NCBI RefSeq assembly: GCF_011516835.1
Contig: NZ_WOTB01000027.1
Coordinates: 1 to 46,313, forward strand
From: Acetobacter musti
Lineage (GTDB): Bacteria > Pseudomonadota > Alphaproteobacteria > Acetobacterales > Acetobacteraceae
Reading direction: 5' to 3'
Length of the DNA: 46,313 nucleotides
In this document: one piece after another, positions 18,006 to 26,106 of the stretch
Position numbering within the stretch: position 1 is the stretch's first letter
How the letters are laid out: each line of letters begins with the position of its first letter
Notes under the pieces: model-generated
Seen by the model: the letters and a program-made list of their open reading frames with translations, nothing else
Database searches by the model: none
Told to the model about the DNA's origin: nothing
Translations under genes and position numbers: made by a program

Positions 18006-18024
18006 CCCGTTATTTAAACCAATG

Positions 18025-18052
18025 AAAGTCGTCCCATTCCGGGGCGGCTTTT
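18025..18052 (+). terminator. Rho-independent terminator after levansucrase
   Basis: AAAGTCGTCCC, loop ATTCC, GGGGCGGCTTTT forms an 11-bp stem with a few G-U pairs ending in a T run at 18049-18052. It starts 20 bases after the levansucrase stop. Confidence 0.75.
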
Positions 18053-18506
18053 ACCATTTTTCTAAAACGTCTTTTGCTGCGCCGAATTGTTAAAGCGAGC
18101 ATCTTCTTCGATTCAGATTTTGCATATCCTGAAACTGGAGTTATCGGGGCGTAAAGTGAGGTCCGCTGATGCGGGCGATTGCAAAGCGCATCGCTGTTTA
18201 CATGGATTGAACATGTCATCCGGAGTATCTCTTGCCAGATTTTATTTACTGACCTTTCGAACATACTCTATGATAAGAAGCGACAGATCATTTCTGAATC
18301 TTATAATTTCCGGAATTGTTTATTTTAACAATGAAGTATTATTTTTTATACAAATAAAAAATAATAAATTAAATCTATTTAATTTCATCAAATGTTATTT
18401 ATTTTATTATAATAGAAACGTTTCCCTAGAGTTTTCTGTTGACGTAATCTGAATCAGATCATAGCAGTAATGTGATTTTTGTAAAAATCCCCGTTCTTTC
18501 TGACAG
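18053..18506. other. AT-rich gap between levansucrase and acyltransferase genes
   Basis: About 450 bases with no credible gene; the stretch 18290-18430 is extremely AT-rich. A 121-codon frame across it (18087-18452) is biased by composition and has no family look. The last 70 bases hold the promoter candidate listed separately. Confidence 0.55.
18439..18467 (+). promoter_or_regulatory. Promoter and operator candidate of the acyltransferase gene
   Basis: TTGACG at 18439-18444, then a 17-base spacer and TAGCAG at 18462-18467 (a weak -10). Within the spacer lies a perfect dyad ATCTGA-A-TCAGAT (18447-18459), the position where a repressor would block polymerase. Confidence 0.35.
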
Positions 18507-18524
18507 GTGTTCGGAGATTCAGGT

Positions 18525-19613
18525 TTGTATAATCAGGGAACACCAAAAATTGTAACAATACAGTATATGCGGGCTGCCGCTGCTCTTTGTGTCGTGGTTT
18601 TTCATCAGTTTCAGTATATTATTCCTGCTACGCAGCTTGGGCGATATGGGGTCGATCTGTTTTTCATTATAAGTGGATTTATTATAGTTGCATTAACAGA
18701 CGGAAGAAAGATAACCCCGGCCGGATTTTTTCTAAACAGAGTCATCAGGGTTGTTCCTCTTTATTTTATTGCTACAGCTGTAACGCTGGCACTGGCTGTT
18801 GTGCATATTTATGTCCCGCATCTTGTTACAAGCAATGCGAGTCATGTTTTTAAGTCGGTAATTTTTTTTCCGGATTTCGATAAAGAGAACAAGATATATC
18901 CAGCCTTGTATCTGGGGTGGACGCTTAATTATGAAATGTTTTTTTACGCATTATTCGCATTATTTCTTATTTTTACATCATCTGTCAGAATTCTGTTTTT
19001 AATAGCGACTCTTGTTGCTCTGTCTGCGGCAGGTGGTCTTAATAATTTTCAGTCTGCAGCTGCATTGACATATACGGATCCGCGTATACTTGAATTTGGA
19101 ACAGGATGTATTTTTGGAAGAGTTTTCGGACTCGGTCTGAAAAATCAGCATCCACGTGATCAGGTAATGTTGTCGGCGATAGTCGTTGCCGCTTTAAGTC
19201 TGGCTACCCTGTTCTTTCATGTGCTGCTGCCTGCAACCATTATTTCTGCTATCTTTATCGCTGTTGTATTCGCTGAACGATCCGGCAGGATAACAGCGGT
19301 TCCGGTCCTATTATTTCTCGGGGAAGCTTCTTATTCCATTTATCTGTTTCAGGAAATTGCCGCCGATATCGTAAGGCGGGTAATCCTTTTTCTGAGTCAT
19401 TCGTTTTATGTGAGTGAAAGTGTTGCGTGTGCCTCGGCAGCTATCGCGGGTGTGGTGCTTGGCTGCATCGTCTGTATTGCTATAGAGCGTCCGGTGACAT
19501 CATTCCTTCGCAGGGAACTGAAGCGCCGTTCAGGCGGCCAGTCTTCCATCGCGACGGCTGCCGGTAAGGCCGCTACACCGGGCTTACTCCATTCGGAGCC
19601 CGGCGTTCGGTAA
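18525..19613 (+). CDS. Acyltransferase family 3 membrane protein (OafA/YrhL-like)
   Basis: About 362 residues from the TTG at 18525, which has GGAG eight bases upstream; a GTG at 18507 is an alternative start. The first segment carries IQYMRAAAALCVVVFHQF, the acyltransferase-3 start with its catalytic-type histidine, then GRYGVDLFFIISGFII. Near residue 90 is NRVIRVVPLYF. About ten membrane segments follow and a short basic tail. Members transfer acetyl, succinyl or similar groups to extracellular polysaccharides or lipids. Its place after levansucrase suggests glycan modification, but the two genes have separate signals. Codon use is more AT-rich than in its neighbours, which suggests horizontal transfer. 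Confidence 0.9.
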   Translation: MYNQGTPKIVTIQYMRAAAALCVVVFHQFQYIIPATQLGRYGVDLFFIISGFIIVALTDGRKITPAGFFLNRVIRVVPLYFIATAVTLALAVVHIYVPHLVTSNASHVFKSVIFFPDFDKENKIYPALYLGWTLNYEMFFYALFALFLIFTSSVRILFLIATLVALSAAGGLNNFQSAAALTYTDPRILEFGTGCIFGRVFGLGLKNQHPRDQVMLSAIVVAALSLATLFFHVLLPATIISAIFIAVVFAERSGRITAVPVLLFLGEASYSIYLFQEIAADIVRRVILFLSHSFYVSESVACASAAIAGVVLGCIVCIAIERPVTSFLRRELKRRSGGQSSIATAAGKAATPGLLHSEPGVR

Positions 19614-19847
19614 CTTCAGCCAGGTTACCTGAAACGGCAGAATGAAATAACACAGGTCATTCGGACAGTCGCGGATCCGGTCGGTTGATGATCCATGAGG
19701 TCGTGTTTCTGGCAGCTAATGAAAAATATTTCCGGTTTGGGACAGTCAGGTCATCGGTCTGATCTGCTGATGCGGCAGGGAGTGGCGGCAATCAGCGGGA
19801 AGCTGTAATGTGCTGCGAAGTGAATACGACGAACCACAGGTAAAGCT

Positions 19848-20525
19848 ATGATCTCCGGAGTTCTGTTTCCTTCTGTTAAGCGGCGCGGTGGCATTTTTCT
19901 TGTTGCGCTTGCACTGTCCTGCGGCGGCGCGCCGGGTAGTGGTACGGTCCATGCTCAGGGCACCATTACCGGCGCTCAGACGATGGTTGCGACCGTTGAA
20001 ACAATCGATCCGGCAGAAGGCGATCTGTTGCTGCGGGATAACGATGGCGGCCTGATAACGATCGAAATCCCGCAAGGTACGCATAATCTGCCTCACCTGC
20101 AGCCGGGTGATCAGATCAGGATCCGTTTCTTCCAGACTCTTGATGCTACGCTTGCAGCACCTGACAGTCCGGCGCCAGTCTCGACAGTTTCTGCTGCACA
20201 TGGTTTCCGGAACCGTCATCCGCACGGCACTCTGATTTCTTTCCGACGTAAACGTGTCCGGGTCATTGCCGTTGATGCCGCTCAGAAAGTCGTCACCATT
20301 GCACGGGCATCGGGTGAAAATCAGACTGTCTCGGTGCAGCAAAAGGCGTTTCAGCCTCTGCTGTCCACGTTGAAGGCTGGCGATCTCGTAGATGTGACTA
20401 CAATGGATGCTGTTTCGTTCACTGTGATGAATCGCGTTGTATCTCCCTCTGTAACAGTCCAGGAAGGGAGTCCGGTATCGCCGCCTGCGACGACTTCCGC
20501 ACCATCTGTTTCTCCTCAGCCATAA
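19848..20525 (+). CDS. Exported protein of unknown function
   Basis: 225 residues. The N-terminus has basic residues (KRRGG), a hydrophobic core IFLVALALSCGG and a probable cleavage after VHAQ. The mature part repeats a beta-rich layout: VATVETIDPAEGDLLLRDNDGG with LQPGDQIRIRFF, then RVRVIAVDAAQKVVTIARASG with LKAGDLVDVTTMD. This looks like two small OB- or barrel-like modules of the kind seen in periplasmic proteins of the DUF5666 type. The tail is rich in Pro, Ser and Thr. It is followed about 100 bases later by a tiny lipoprotein gene on the same strand. No function can be assigned. Confidence 0.7.
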   Translation: MISGVLFPSVKRRGGIFLVALALSCGGAPGSGTVHAQGTITGAQTMVATVETIDPAEGDLLLRDNDGGLITIEIPQGTHNLPHLQPGDQIRIRFFQTLDATLAAPDSPAPVSTVSAAHGFRNRHPHGTLISFRRKRVRVIAVDAAQKVVTIARASGENQTVSVQQKAFQPLLSTLKAGDLVDVTTMDAVSFTVMNRVVSPSVTVQEGSPVSPPATTSAPSVSPQP

Positions 20526-20629
20526 CCGGACCGTGCTTGCCCGTTCATTTGTCGGCAGTACTGCCAGATAATACTGCGTTGCGAAGAAAACTGCGTCTGC
20601 GGCCAGATTGACCCGGGAGCAATTGTAAC

Positions 20630-20746
20630 ATGAAAGCTGCTTTATTCCTGCTTCTGGTACTGACGGCATGTCAGACACGTGAGATCAATCCGCGCCACCA
20701 TATTTCCGGATTTTACGGAACTGGTGGCGCTGGTGCGATGCCCTGA
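20630..20746 (+). CDS. Small lipoprotein (38 residues)
   Basis: The frame starts with ATG at 20630 behind GGGAGC (spacing about nine) and ends TGA at 20744-20746. The product begins MKAALFLLLVLTACQTREI: a short positive start, a leucine-rich core and a lipobox LTAC, so lipidation at C14 and a mature peptide of 25 residues ending in a Gly/Ala-rich tail. Its size, ribosome binding site and lipobox together make chance unlikely. It resembles small entericidin-like or unknown lipoproteins in layout, but I recognise no family. It lies 104 bases after the exported-protein gene. Confidence 0.6.
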   Translation: MKAALFLLLVLTACQTREINPRHHISGFYGTGGAGAMP

Positions 20747-21250
20747 TCCCGACAGGCAGGACGCTGGCAGTCTTTGACCTTGCAAGGTGCAGGCAGATCA
20801 TTCTGGCCCAGTATAAATTCGACCGGTGAGATTCTCCTAAAATGAAACTGAGTAGGTAAAGCACTTCTGGTGTGTGAGGAAAGTATTTTCGAATTAATCA
20901 CAAGTATAATATTAAGTTTCCAATAATATTGTAAATGCTTTTTATTTCTTATAAAGATATAATTTTTTCTAATAATTAAATAAAAGTGCTATGTTTTTGA
21001 AATACCGGTTTATTTTAGGTAGTTTTATAATTTAACCAAGTATAAATAAATTTATCTTTCTGGATTTGAATTAATATATTGTAACAATCAAAGCAGATTG
21101 CGATTCCTTGCGGAATGACGGAGCCAAACCGGTCGGGTGACAGATTTTTTATGACGCAAATTTATTACGGCGCTTTCCGTTCTGTCTCAGAATGTGCAAA
21201 AAGCCGATCATATCCGGCATAGCCGGTTCGCCGCTTCTGTCAGGAAATCG
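20747..21250. other. AT-rich gap upstream of the MFS gene, with one palindrome
   Basis: About 500 bases without a credible gene. ACCTTGCAAGGT (20777-20788) is a perfect 12-bp palindrome and may be an operator or the core of a terminator for the small lipoprotein gene. The stretch 20880-21090 is extremely AT-rich and probably contains the promoter of the MFS gene. Confidence 0.5.
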
Positions 21251-22447
21251 ATGCTTTTTAAAACTCTGCCCGGTCAGGCCATCGCGGGTCTTTGCGCTCT
21301 GTTTGCCTCGACATTCATTGCTGTCACGACGGAAGTTGCGCCGGTTGGACTTCTGATTGACATGTCGCAGGCGTTTCATATCGAAGAAGGCCACGCTGGT
21401 CTCGCCGTCAGCGCTTACGCCCTGCTGGTCGGTCTCGGAGCGGTTCCACTTACAATCGTGACGGCGCGCATGGACCGAAAAATGCTGATGCTGCTCTGTC
21501 TTGCAGGATATGTTGTCTCCAATCTGATATGCGCTGTTGCACCAACTTTCCCCGTTCTGTGCCTCGGTCGGGCACTGGGGGGATTATCCCACGCGGTGCT
21601 GATGTCCATCGCCGCCGCCTACGCCTCTTATCTCGTGCCCGAACGGATGACCGGGCGGGCTATTTCTTTCGTATATGGGGGAACGTCCCTCGGTTCGGTC
21701 CTGGGTGTGCCCGGAGCAGCGGCAATCGGCGAACTTGCGGGATGGCGCACTGCTCTCTGGGTTATTTCTGGCCTTGCCGTGATGCTGACGATCTTTATCG
21801 CCCTGTTCCTGCCGCGAGTCCGTGCTCCTGCAGGAGGTTCTCCACGTCTGCCAACCCTGAGATCCCGTCACGCCGCACGTATTTTTGCGATCGTTATTTC
21901 TGTTAATACCATTTTCTTTTTCGCTCATAATCTTCTCTATACATATGTAGCGCCGCTTCTGCTTGCTCATGGACTGCCCGAAAGTGATCTGAGTATTGCA
22001 CTGCTTATTACGGGTGCCGTCAGCGTATCTGGTTTATGGGGTGCTGGTCGTCTCGTGGACAGTTTCCCGGCCGCGGGGCTGTTTGGAGGGGGGATTGCCA
22101 TGCTGACAGGCATGAGCCTCGTCTACGATCACATGCTTTCCGGATGGATGTCGGTTGCGGCAGTGGGCCTCTGGTGCGCCGGTTATGCGGCCGTAATCCC
22201 GTTTGTCATGGCCGGTGCGATTCGTGCCCGCGCAACCAGTGCGGATGTCGCCGGCGCCGCCATCAATTCCAGCAGTAATATCGGAATTCTCTTTGGGTCC
22301 GCTATTGGCGGTCATCTGCTTATAACGCTTGGCTTCAGCGTACTCTGCCTCGCGTCGGTCAGTATTGCGTTGATCGGCATCCTCCTGACAGTGTTCAGTC
22401 CGGTTGCTTTTCCCCGTAAGCTGGGTGATACGCATCCCGTATCATAA
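21251..22447 (+). CDS. Major facilitator superfamily exporter (DHA1, AraJ/YdhP-like)
   Basis: 398 residues from the ATG at 21251, which has AGGAAA just upstream; the frame also extends to 21194. Twelve hydrophobic segments are visible. Between segments 2 and 3 is the motif-A loop TARMDRKMLMLLC in a reduced form, and FIAVTTEVAPVGLLIDMSQAF in segment 1 is the pattern of the sugar/arabinose and purine-nucleoside efflux branch. The symmetric VDSFPAAGLF loop marks the second half. It is probably a proton-driven exporter of a small metabolite or drug. It stands alone between an AT-rich promoter region and msrP. Confidence 0.88.
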   Translation: MLFKTLPGQAIAGLCALFASTFIAVTTEVAPVGLLIDMSQAFHIEEGHAGLAVSAYALLVGLGAVPLTIVTARMDRKMLMLLCLAGYVVSNLICAVAPTFPVLCLGRALGGLSHAVLMSIAAAYASYLVPERMTGRAISFVYGGTSLGSVLGVPGAAAIGELAGWRTALWVISGLAVMLTIFIALFLPRVRAPAGGSPRLPTLRSRHAARIFAIVISVNTIFFFAHNLLYTYVAPLLLAHGLPESDLSIALLITGAVSVSGLWGAGRLVDSFPAAGLFGGGIAMLTGMSLVYDHMLSGWMSVAAVGLWCAGYAAVIPFVMAGAIRARATSADVAGAAINSSSNIGILFGSAIGGHLLITLGFSVLCLASVSIALIGILLTVFSPVAFPRKLGDTHPVS

Positions 22448-22679
22448 GGATTTCAGCCGCGTCGGGTCGTCGATGATATTCCGGTCATATTGCTGAGTCC
22501 GGAAACGGCTTTTTCGCCTGCGTGGTTTTCTCTTGCATGCTCAGCCGTAACCTCACAGCGTAAAAGCCGGCATGGTCCAGATCTGGCCCTGGCCCAAACC
22601 CCGCGGAAACCGGCAGACGGGGAATTTTGTAAGATTTCTCTCTGCCTGGACACCGCTTCCATTTATCAGGAGAGACATC

Positions 22680-23624
22680 GTGATCTCCCGTTCATTTTCC
22701 GAACCCAGACCGAGCGAAATTACTCCAAAAGAATATTATCTGAGACGTCGCATGGTTCTCGCTGTGACCGGTTTCCTCTCCGCCGGAGCTGCAACTGGCA
22801 CTGTGAAGGCCGCGAGTCTGGCGACGCGTCCCGGTGGTTTCGGTAAGGCAGAGACGCCGACGTCTCTTGCGGATATTACGCATTACAACAACTTCTACGA
22901 ATTTGGTCTCGATAAGTCCGATCCGGCGAGATTATCCGGGTCGTTTCATTCCCGCCCCTGGACACTGCGTATTCAGGGCGCTGTCGCGAAACCGGTGATT
23001 ATCGATATCGATCAGCTCATCGCCACACATCAGCCCGAAAGCCGGATCTACCGCATGCGATGTGTGGAAGCCTGGTCCATGGTGATTCCATGGGACGGGA
23101 TTCCGCTTGCAGACATTCTCCGTCAGGCTGAGCCTCTTGGCTCAGCGAAATTCGTCGCGTTCACATCGGTTCTGCGGCCCGATGAATTGCCTGGTCAGCG
23201 GAGCGGTTACGGAAGTATCAGCTGGCCTTACGTGGAAGGCCTGCGGCTTGACGAAGCCATGAATCCCCTCACGTTACTTGCCGTTGGCCTCTACGGTGAG
23301 ACGCTTCCCTCCCAGAATGGCGCTCCTCTGCGTCTCGTCGTGCCGTGGAAATACGGTTTTAAGGGGATCAAATCGATAACGACAATGACACTCATGGAAA
23401 CTATGCCGCCAACATCATGGAATCAGCTTGCGCCGCAAGAATATGGTTTTTATGCCAACGTGAACCCTGATGTTGATCATCCGCGCTGGAGCCAGGCCAG
23501 TGAACGGGTCATCGGAAGTGGAGGGTTCTTCGGTGAAAGGAGACAACCGACGCGTCTGTTTAACGGGTATGGCGATCAGGTTGCCCACCTTTACGCCGGG
23601 ATGGATCTGAAAACCTTTTTTTAG
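22680..23624 (+). CDS. msrP: Periplasmic methionine-sulfoxide reductase, molybdenum catalytic subunit
   Basis: 314 residues from the GTG at 22680, preceded by AGGAGA with a six-base spacer; this gives the usual MsrP N-terminus ([22 protein letters not shown]) with a twin-arginine signal. Motifs: [21 protein letters not shown], and [14 protein letters not shown] with C128, the molybdenum ligand of the sulfite-oxidase fold. The end [21 protein letters not shown] is also family-typical. It repairs oxidised methionines in periplasmic proteins with electrons from the membrane partner MsrQ encoded next. An upstream extension of the frame to 22572 is not needed. Confidence 0.95.
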   Translation: MISRSFSEPRPSEITPKEYYLRRRMVLAVTGFLSAGAATGTVKAASLATRPGGFGKAETPTSLADITHYNNFYEFGLDKSDPARLSGSFHSRPWTLRIQGAVAKPVIIDIDQLIATHQPESRIYRMRCVEAWSMVIPWDGIPLADILRQAEPLGSAKFVAFTSVLRPDELPGQRSGYGSISWPYVEGLRLDEAMNPLTLLAVGLYGETLPSQNGAPLRLVVPWKYGFKGIKSITTMTLMETMPPTSWNQLAPQEYGFYANVNPDVDHPRWSQASERVIGSGGFFGERRQPTRLFNGYGDQVAHLYAGMDLKTFF

Positions 23625-23661
23625 CGCGGACTCATCCGAATGATCTCCTGGTGCTTCTGAG

Positions 23662-24282
23662 ATGGCTTCCAGTATAAGATGGACCCCCCCGGGGGTTATC
23701 ATCCTGACGCTCTGGATCGCAGGCCTTGTCCCGGCATTCCGGTCATTCTGGCTTGGTGCAGATAACGAACTTGGCCCGGATCCGGTTCGCAGTTTCGAAC
23801 ACCTTCTTGGGTTATGGGCCTTTCGTTTCCTGCTGGCGTCGCTGGCGATAACTCCGCTGCGTCTTGTGACTGGTTACAGTCTCATCAGGTATCGCCGTAC
23901 GCTGGGACTTCTGGCCTTCGTCTACGCCCTCATGCATGTCGCAACCTATATCGCGCTGGACCTACAGTTCGATTTTGCCATTCTCTGGCGCGATCTGACG
24001 AGGCGGCCGTTCCTGGTTTTCGGGATGATCGCTTTTCTCTGTCTGATCCCGCTGGCCGCCACTTCCAGCCAGTTTTTAATCCGCAAACTGGGACGAAACT
24101 GGAGACGCCTTCACCGTATCGTCTATGTGGCGCTGGTCGCAGCATCAGCGCATTTCCTTATGGCGTTCAAAACGTGGCATCCGGAGGCACTGCTTTATGT
24201 TCTGTCCGGAAGCATTCTGCTGATCATCCGCGTCGGTTATAAAATACGATCACAAGTCCGTCAGACAGGCGCAAAAATGTGA
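23662..24282 (+). CDS. msrQ: MsrPQ heme-binding membrane subunit
   Basis: 206 residues with about six membrane segments of the ferric-reductase-like family. Heme-ligand histidines are plausible at H92 (ALMHVATYI), H151 (RRLHRIVYV) and H164 (SAHFLMAF). GLWAFRFLLASLAITPLR and RRTLGLLAFVYALMH are YedZ/MsrQ patterns. It passes quinol electrons through b heme to MsrP. It follows msrP by 37 bases, as in other proteobacteria. Confidence 0.94.
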   Translation: MASSIRWTPPGVIILTLWIAGLVPAFRSFWLGADNELGPDPVRSFEHLLGLWAFRFLLASLAITPLRLVTGYSLIRYRRTLGLLAFVYALMHVATYIALDLQFDFAILWRDLTRRPFLVFGMIAFLCLIPLAATSSQFLIRKLGRNWRRLHRIVYVALVAASAHFLMAFKTWHPEALLYVLSGSILLIIRVGYKIRSQVRQTGAKM

Positions 24283-24604
24283 AAACAGACAGAAGTCACC
24301 TGACTCACAGTGCTTCAGGCAGCCAGTTTCTGCGCCCGACTGATTTTACGGCTTTCTGATTGCGCAAACACATCCGTCGCAGATTTCTCCGACAGTGAAA
24401 CTGTCTGTCAGTCAGAAAATACATCCTGCTTTCTCAGATCTGAACGGGTCCGGAAGCATGATCATGAGACCGGAAGGCTCTTCCTTCCCAGGGACTCTTG
24501 CCACGAAGTCATCGGGAATGGCTGGACAGCAGTATATCCGGGCGTCACGCTGATGCGTTCAGACATAATGCAATGACACACCTGCAGCAGGAAATGTGAC
24601 CGCG
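24283..24604. other. Gap between msrQ and the amidohydrolase gene
   Basis: 322 bases with no credible gene. A small hairpin GACAGT-GAA-ACTGTC lies at about 24391-24405 but has no T run. The amidohydrolase promoter should be here; no clear -35/-10 pair stands out. Confidence 0.5.
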
Positions 24605-25975
24605 ATGAAAAAATTACTGCTTCTCGGTATGAGCGCTCTGACCCTGGGTGTGATCGCTCCCGCCTGCGCCAGCGAAACGCCGATCCTGTTTGAACATGTA
24701 CGCATTATAGATGGTACCGGCGCCCCCGCCCGTACAGACATGGCTGTGCTTGTGCAGGATGGTAAAATCACGGCCGTCACACCCGCAGCCCAGGCACCTT
24801 CAGTTCCGGGTGCGAAAATTATGAATCTCGCCGGAGAGACCATGATCCCGGGACTGATTTCCGATCATAGTCATGTCGGGCTTGTCTCCGGCACGACTTC
24901 CGGGAGTGATAATTTCACCCGTGACAATATTCTGGCGCAGCTTCGTCAGTTCGAGCGTTACGGTGTTACGACTGTTGTCGCGCTGGGTGTGACAAAATCT
25001 CCCCTGTTTGACGATCTTCGTCGTGAACAGCACGCCGGCCTCAATCCCGGTGCCGACCTGTTTGGCGTCGATCAGGGGATCGGTGTGCCCGACGGCGCGC
25101 CGCCTGTTGGCATGATGCATGTTGGTGATTCACAGGTTCTGCGCCCAGCCACTCCCGAAGAAGCCCGCGCTGACGTTGATAAAATGGCTTCTGAAGGCAC
25201 CGATCTGGTTAAAATATGGGTCGATAATTTCAAAAACGGCGTTCCAGGAAAAACCGGACTTCCCGTCATGAAGCCGGAAATTACGGAAGCAGTCATTACC
25301 CGTTCACATGAAAAAAACCTGCGTGTTGCAGCACATATTCACGATCTCTATTATGCAAAAGAACTTGTTGGAGAACACGCCGATATCCTCGCGCACGGTG
25401 TTCGCGACAAGCCGGTTGACAAGGCACTCATCAGCGCCATGAAAAGTGCTGGCACGTGGTACATTCCTACGATCAGCCTGGATGAATCGGTTTATCTGTT
25501 TGCTCAGGAACCAGATCTTCTGAATGATCCTGAACTGGCCCCGGCATTGAATCCGGCTCTTCGAATGGAATTCGCTGATCCTGCCTGGCGTCAGAAAACA
25601 CTGGCCGATCCGCTGGCCGACGCAGCCCGCAAAGCCGTCGCCATGAACCAGAAAAATCTCGTTTTTCTTATTCATTCCGGCATTAATGTCGGCTTCGGGA
25701 CCGATTCTGGCGCCACGCCACTCCGCATTCCCGGTTTTGCCGAGCACCGTGAATTGCGACTGATTACGGGAGCCGGACTGACGCCGCTCGAAGCCCTGCA
25801 TCTTGCTACAGAACAGGCGGCTTCCCTTATGCATCTTACCGATCGGGGTACGATTGCGCCTGGTAAACGTGCCGATCTTGTTATCCTGAAAGCCGATCCG
25901 ACAGATGACATCACTGCCGTCGATCAGATCGTCTCTGTCTGGCACAGCGGAAAACAGGCATTTCCTGCGCAGTAA
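24605..25975 (+). CDS. Exported metal-dependent amidohydrolase (imidazolonepropionase/prolidase-like)
   Basis: 456 residues from the ATG at 24605; a GTG three codons earlier sits too close to AGGA. The start MKKLLLLGMSALTLGVIAPA is a signal peptide with cleavage near ACAS. The amidohydrolase layout follows: VRIIDGTGAPARTDMAVLVQDG, metal ligands H88 and H90 in ISDHSHVG, lysine region DLVKIWVDNF, histidines in AAHIHDLYY and LAHGVRDK, and the acidic ligand in FGTDSGATPL. The end GTIAPGKRADLVILKADP is standard. Periplasmic members act on dipeptides, organophosphates or cyclic amides; the substrate is unknown here. Confidence 0.88.
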   Translation: MKKLLLLGMSALTLGVIAPACASETPILFEHVRIIDGTGAPARTDMAVLVQDGKITAVTPAAQAPSVPGAKIMNLAGETMIPGLISDHSHVGLVSGTTSGSDNFTRDNILAQLRQFERYGVTTVVALGVTKSPLFDDLRREQHAGLNPGADLFGVDQGIGVPDGAPPVGMMHVGDSQVLRPATPEEARADVDKMASEGTDLVKIWVDNFKNGVPGKTGLPVMKPEITEAVITRSHEKNLRVAAHIHDLYYAKELVGEHADILAHGVRDKPVDKALISAMKSAGTWYIPTISLDESVYLFAQEPDLLNDPELAPALNPALRMEFADPAWRQKTLADPLADAARKAVAMNQKNLVFLIHSGINVGFGTDSGATPLRIPGFAEHRELRLITGAGLTPLEALHLATEQAASLMHLTDRGTIAPGKRADLVILKADPTDDITAVDQIVSVWHSGKQAFPAQ

Positions 25976-26070
25976 GCCTGCTTTCTGCGTTTTTGTGAAT
26001 CGCCAGATCACAGCGAGATGCAGGAAGAAGCCGTTCAGGTCGGATTGCAATCATCTCGGACCCTCCGTAA

Positions 26071-26105
26071 ATCCGCTGCCTCAGACAGATCGGATGGCAG
26101 CGGGA
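26071..26105. terminator. Hairpin between convergent genes
   Basis: CCGCTGCC (26073-26080) and GGCAGCGG (26096-26103) form a perfect 8-bp stem with a 15-base loop. It lies between the amidohydrolase and glycosyltransferase 3' ends. No T run follows on either side, so it may end transcripts poorly or protect 3' ends. Confidence 0.4.
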
Positions 26106-26106
26106 T

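Noticed and set aside
18087..18452. 121-codon frame in the AT-rich gap after levansucrase
   Set aside because: It is long only because AT-rich codons lack stops in that frame; the residues are mostly Phe, Asn and Leu without motifs.
19746..20678. Minus-strand frame of 310 codons over the exported protein gene
   Set aside because: The plus-strand frame has a signal peptide and repeated modules; the antisense frame is Arg/Cys-rich without motifs.
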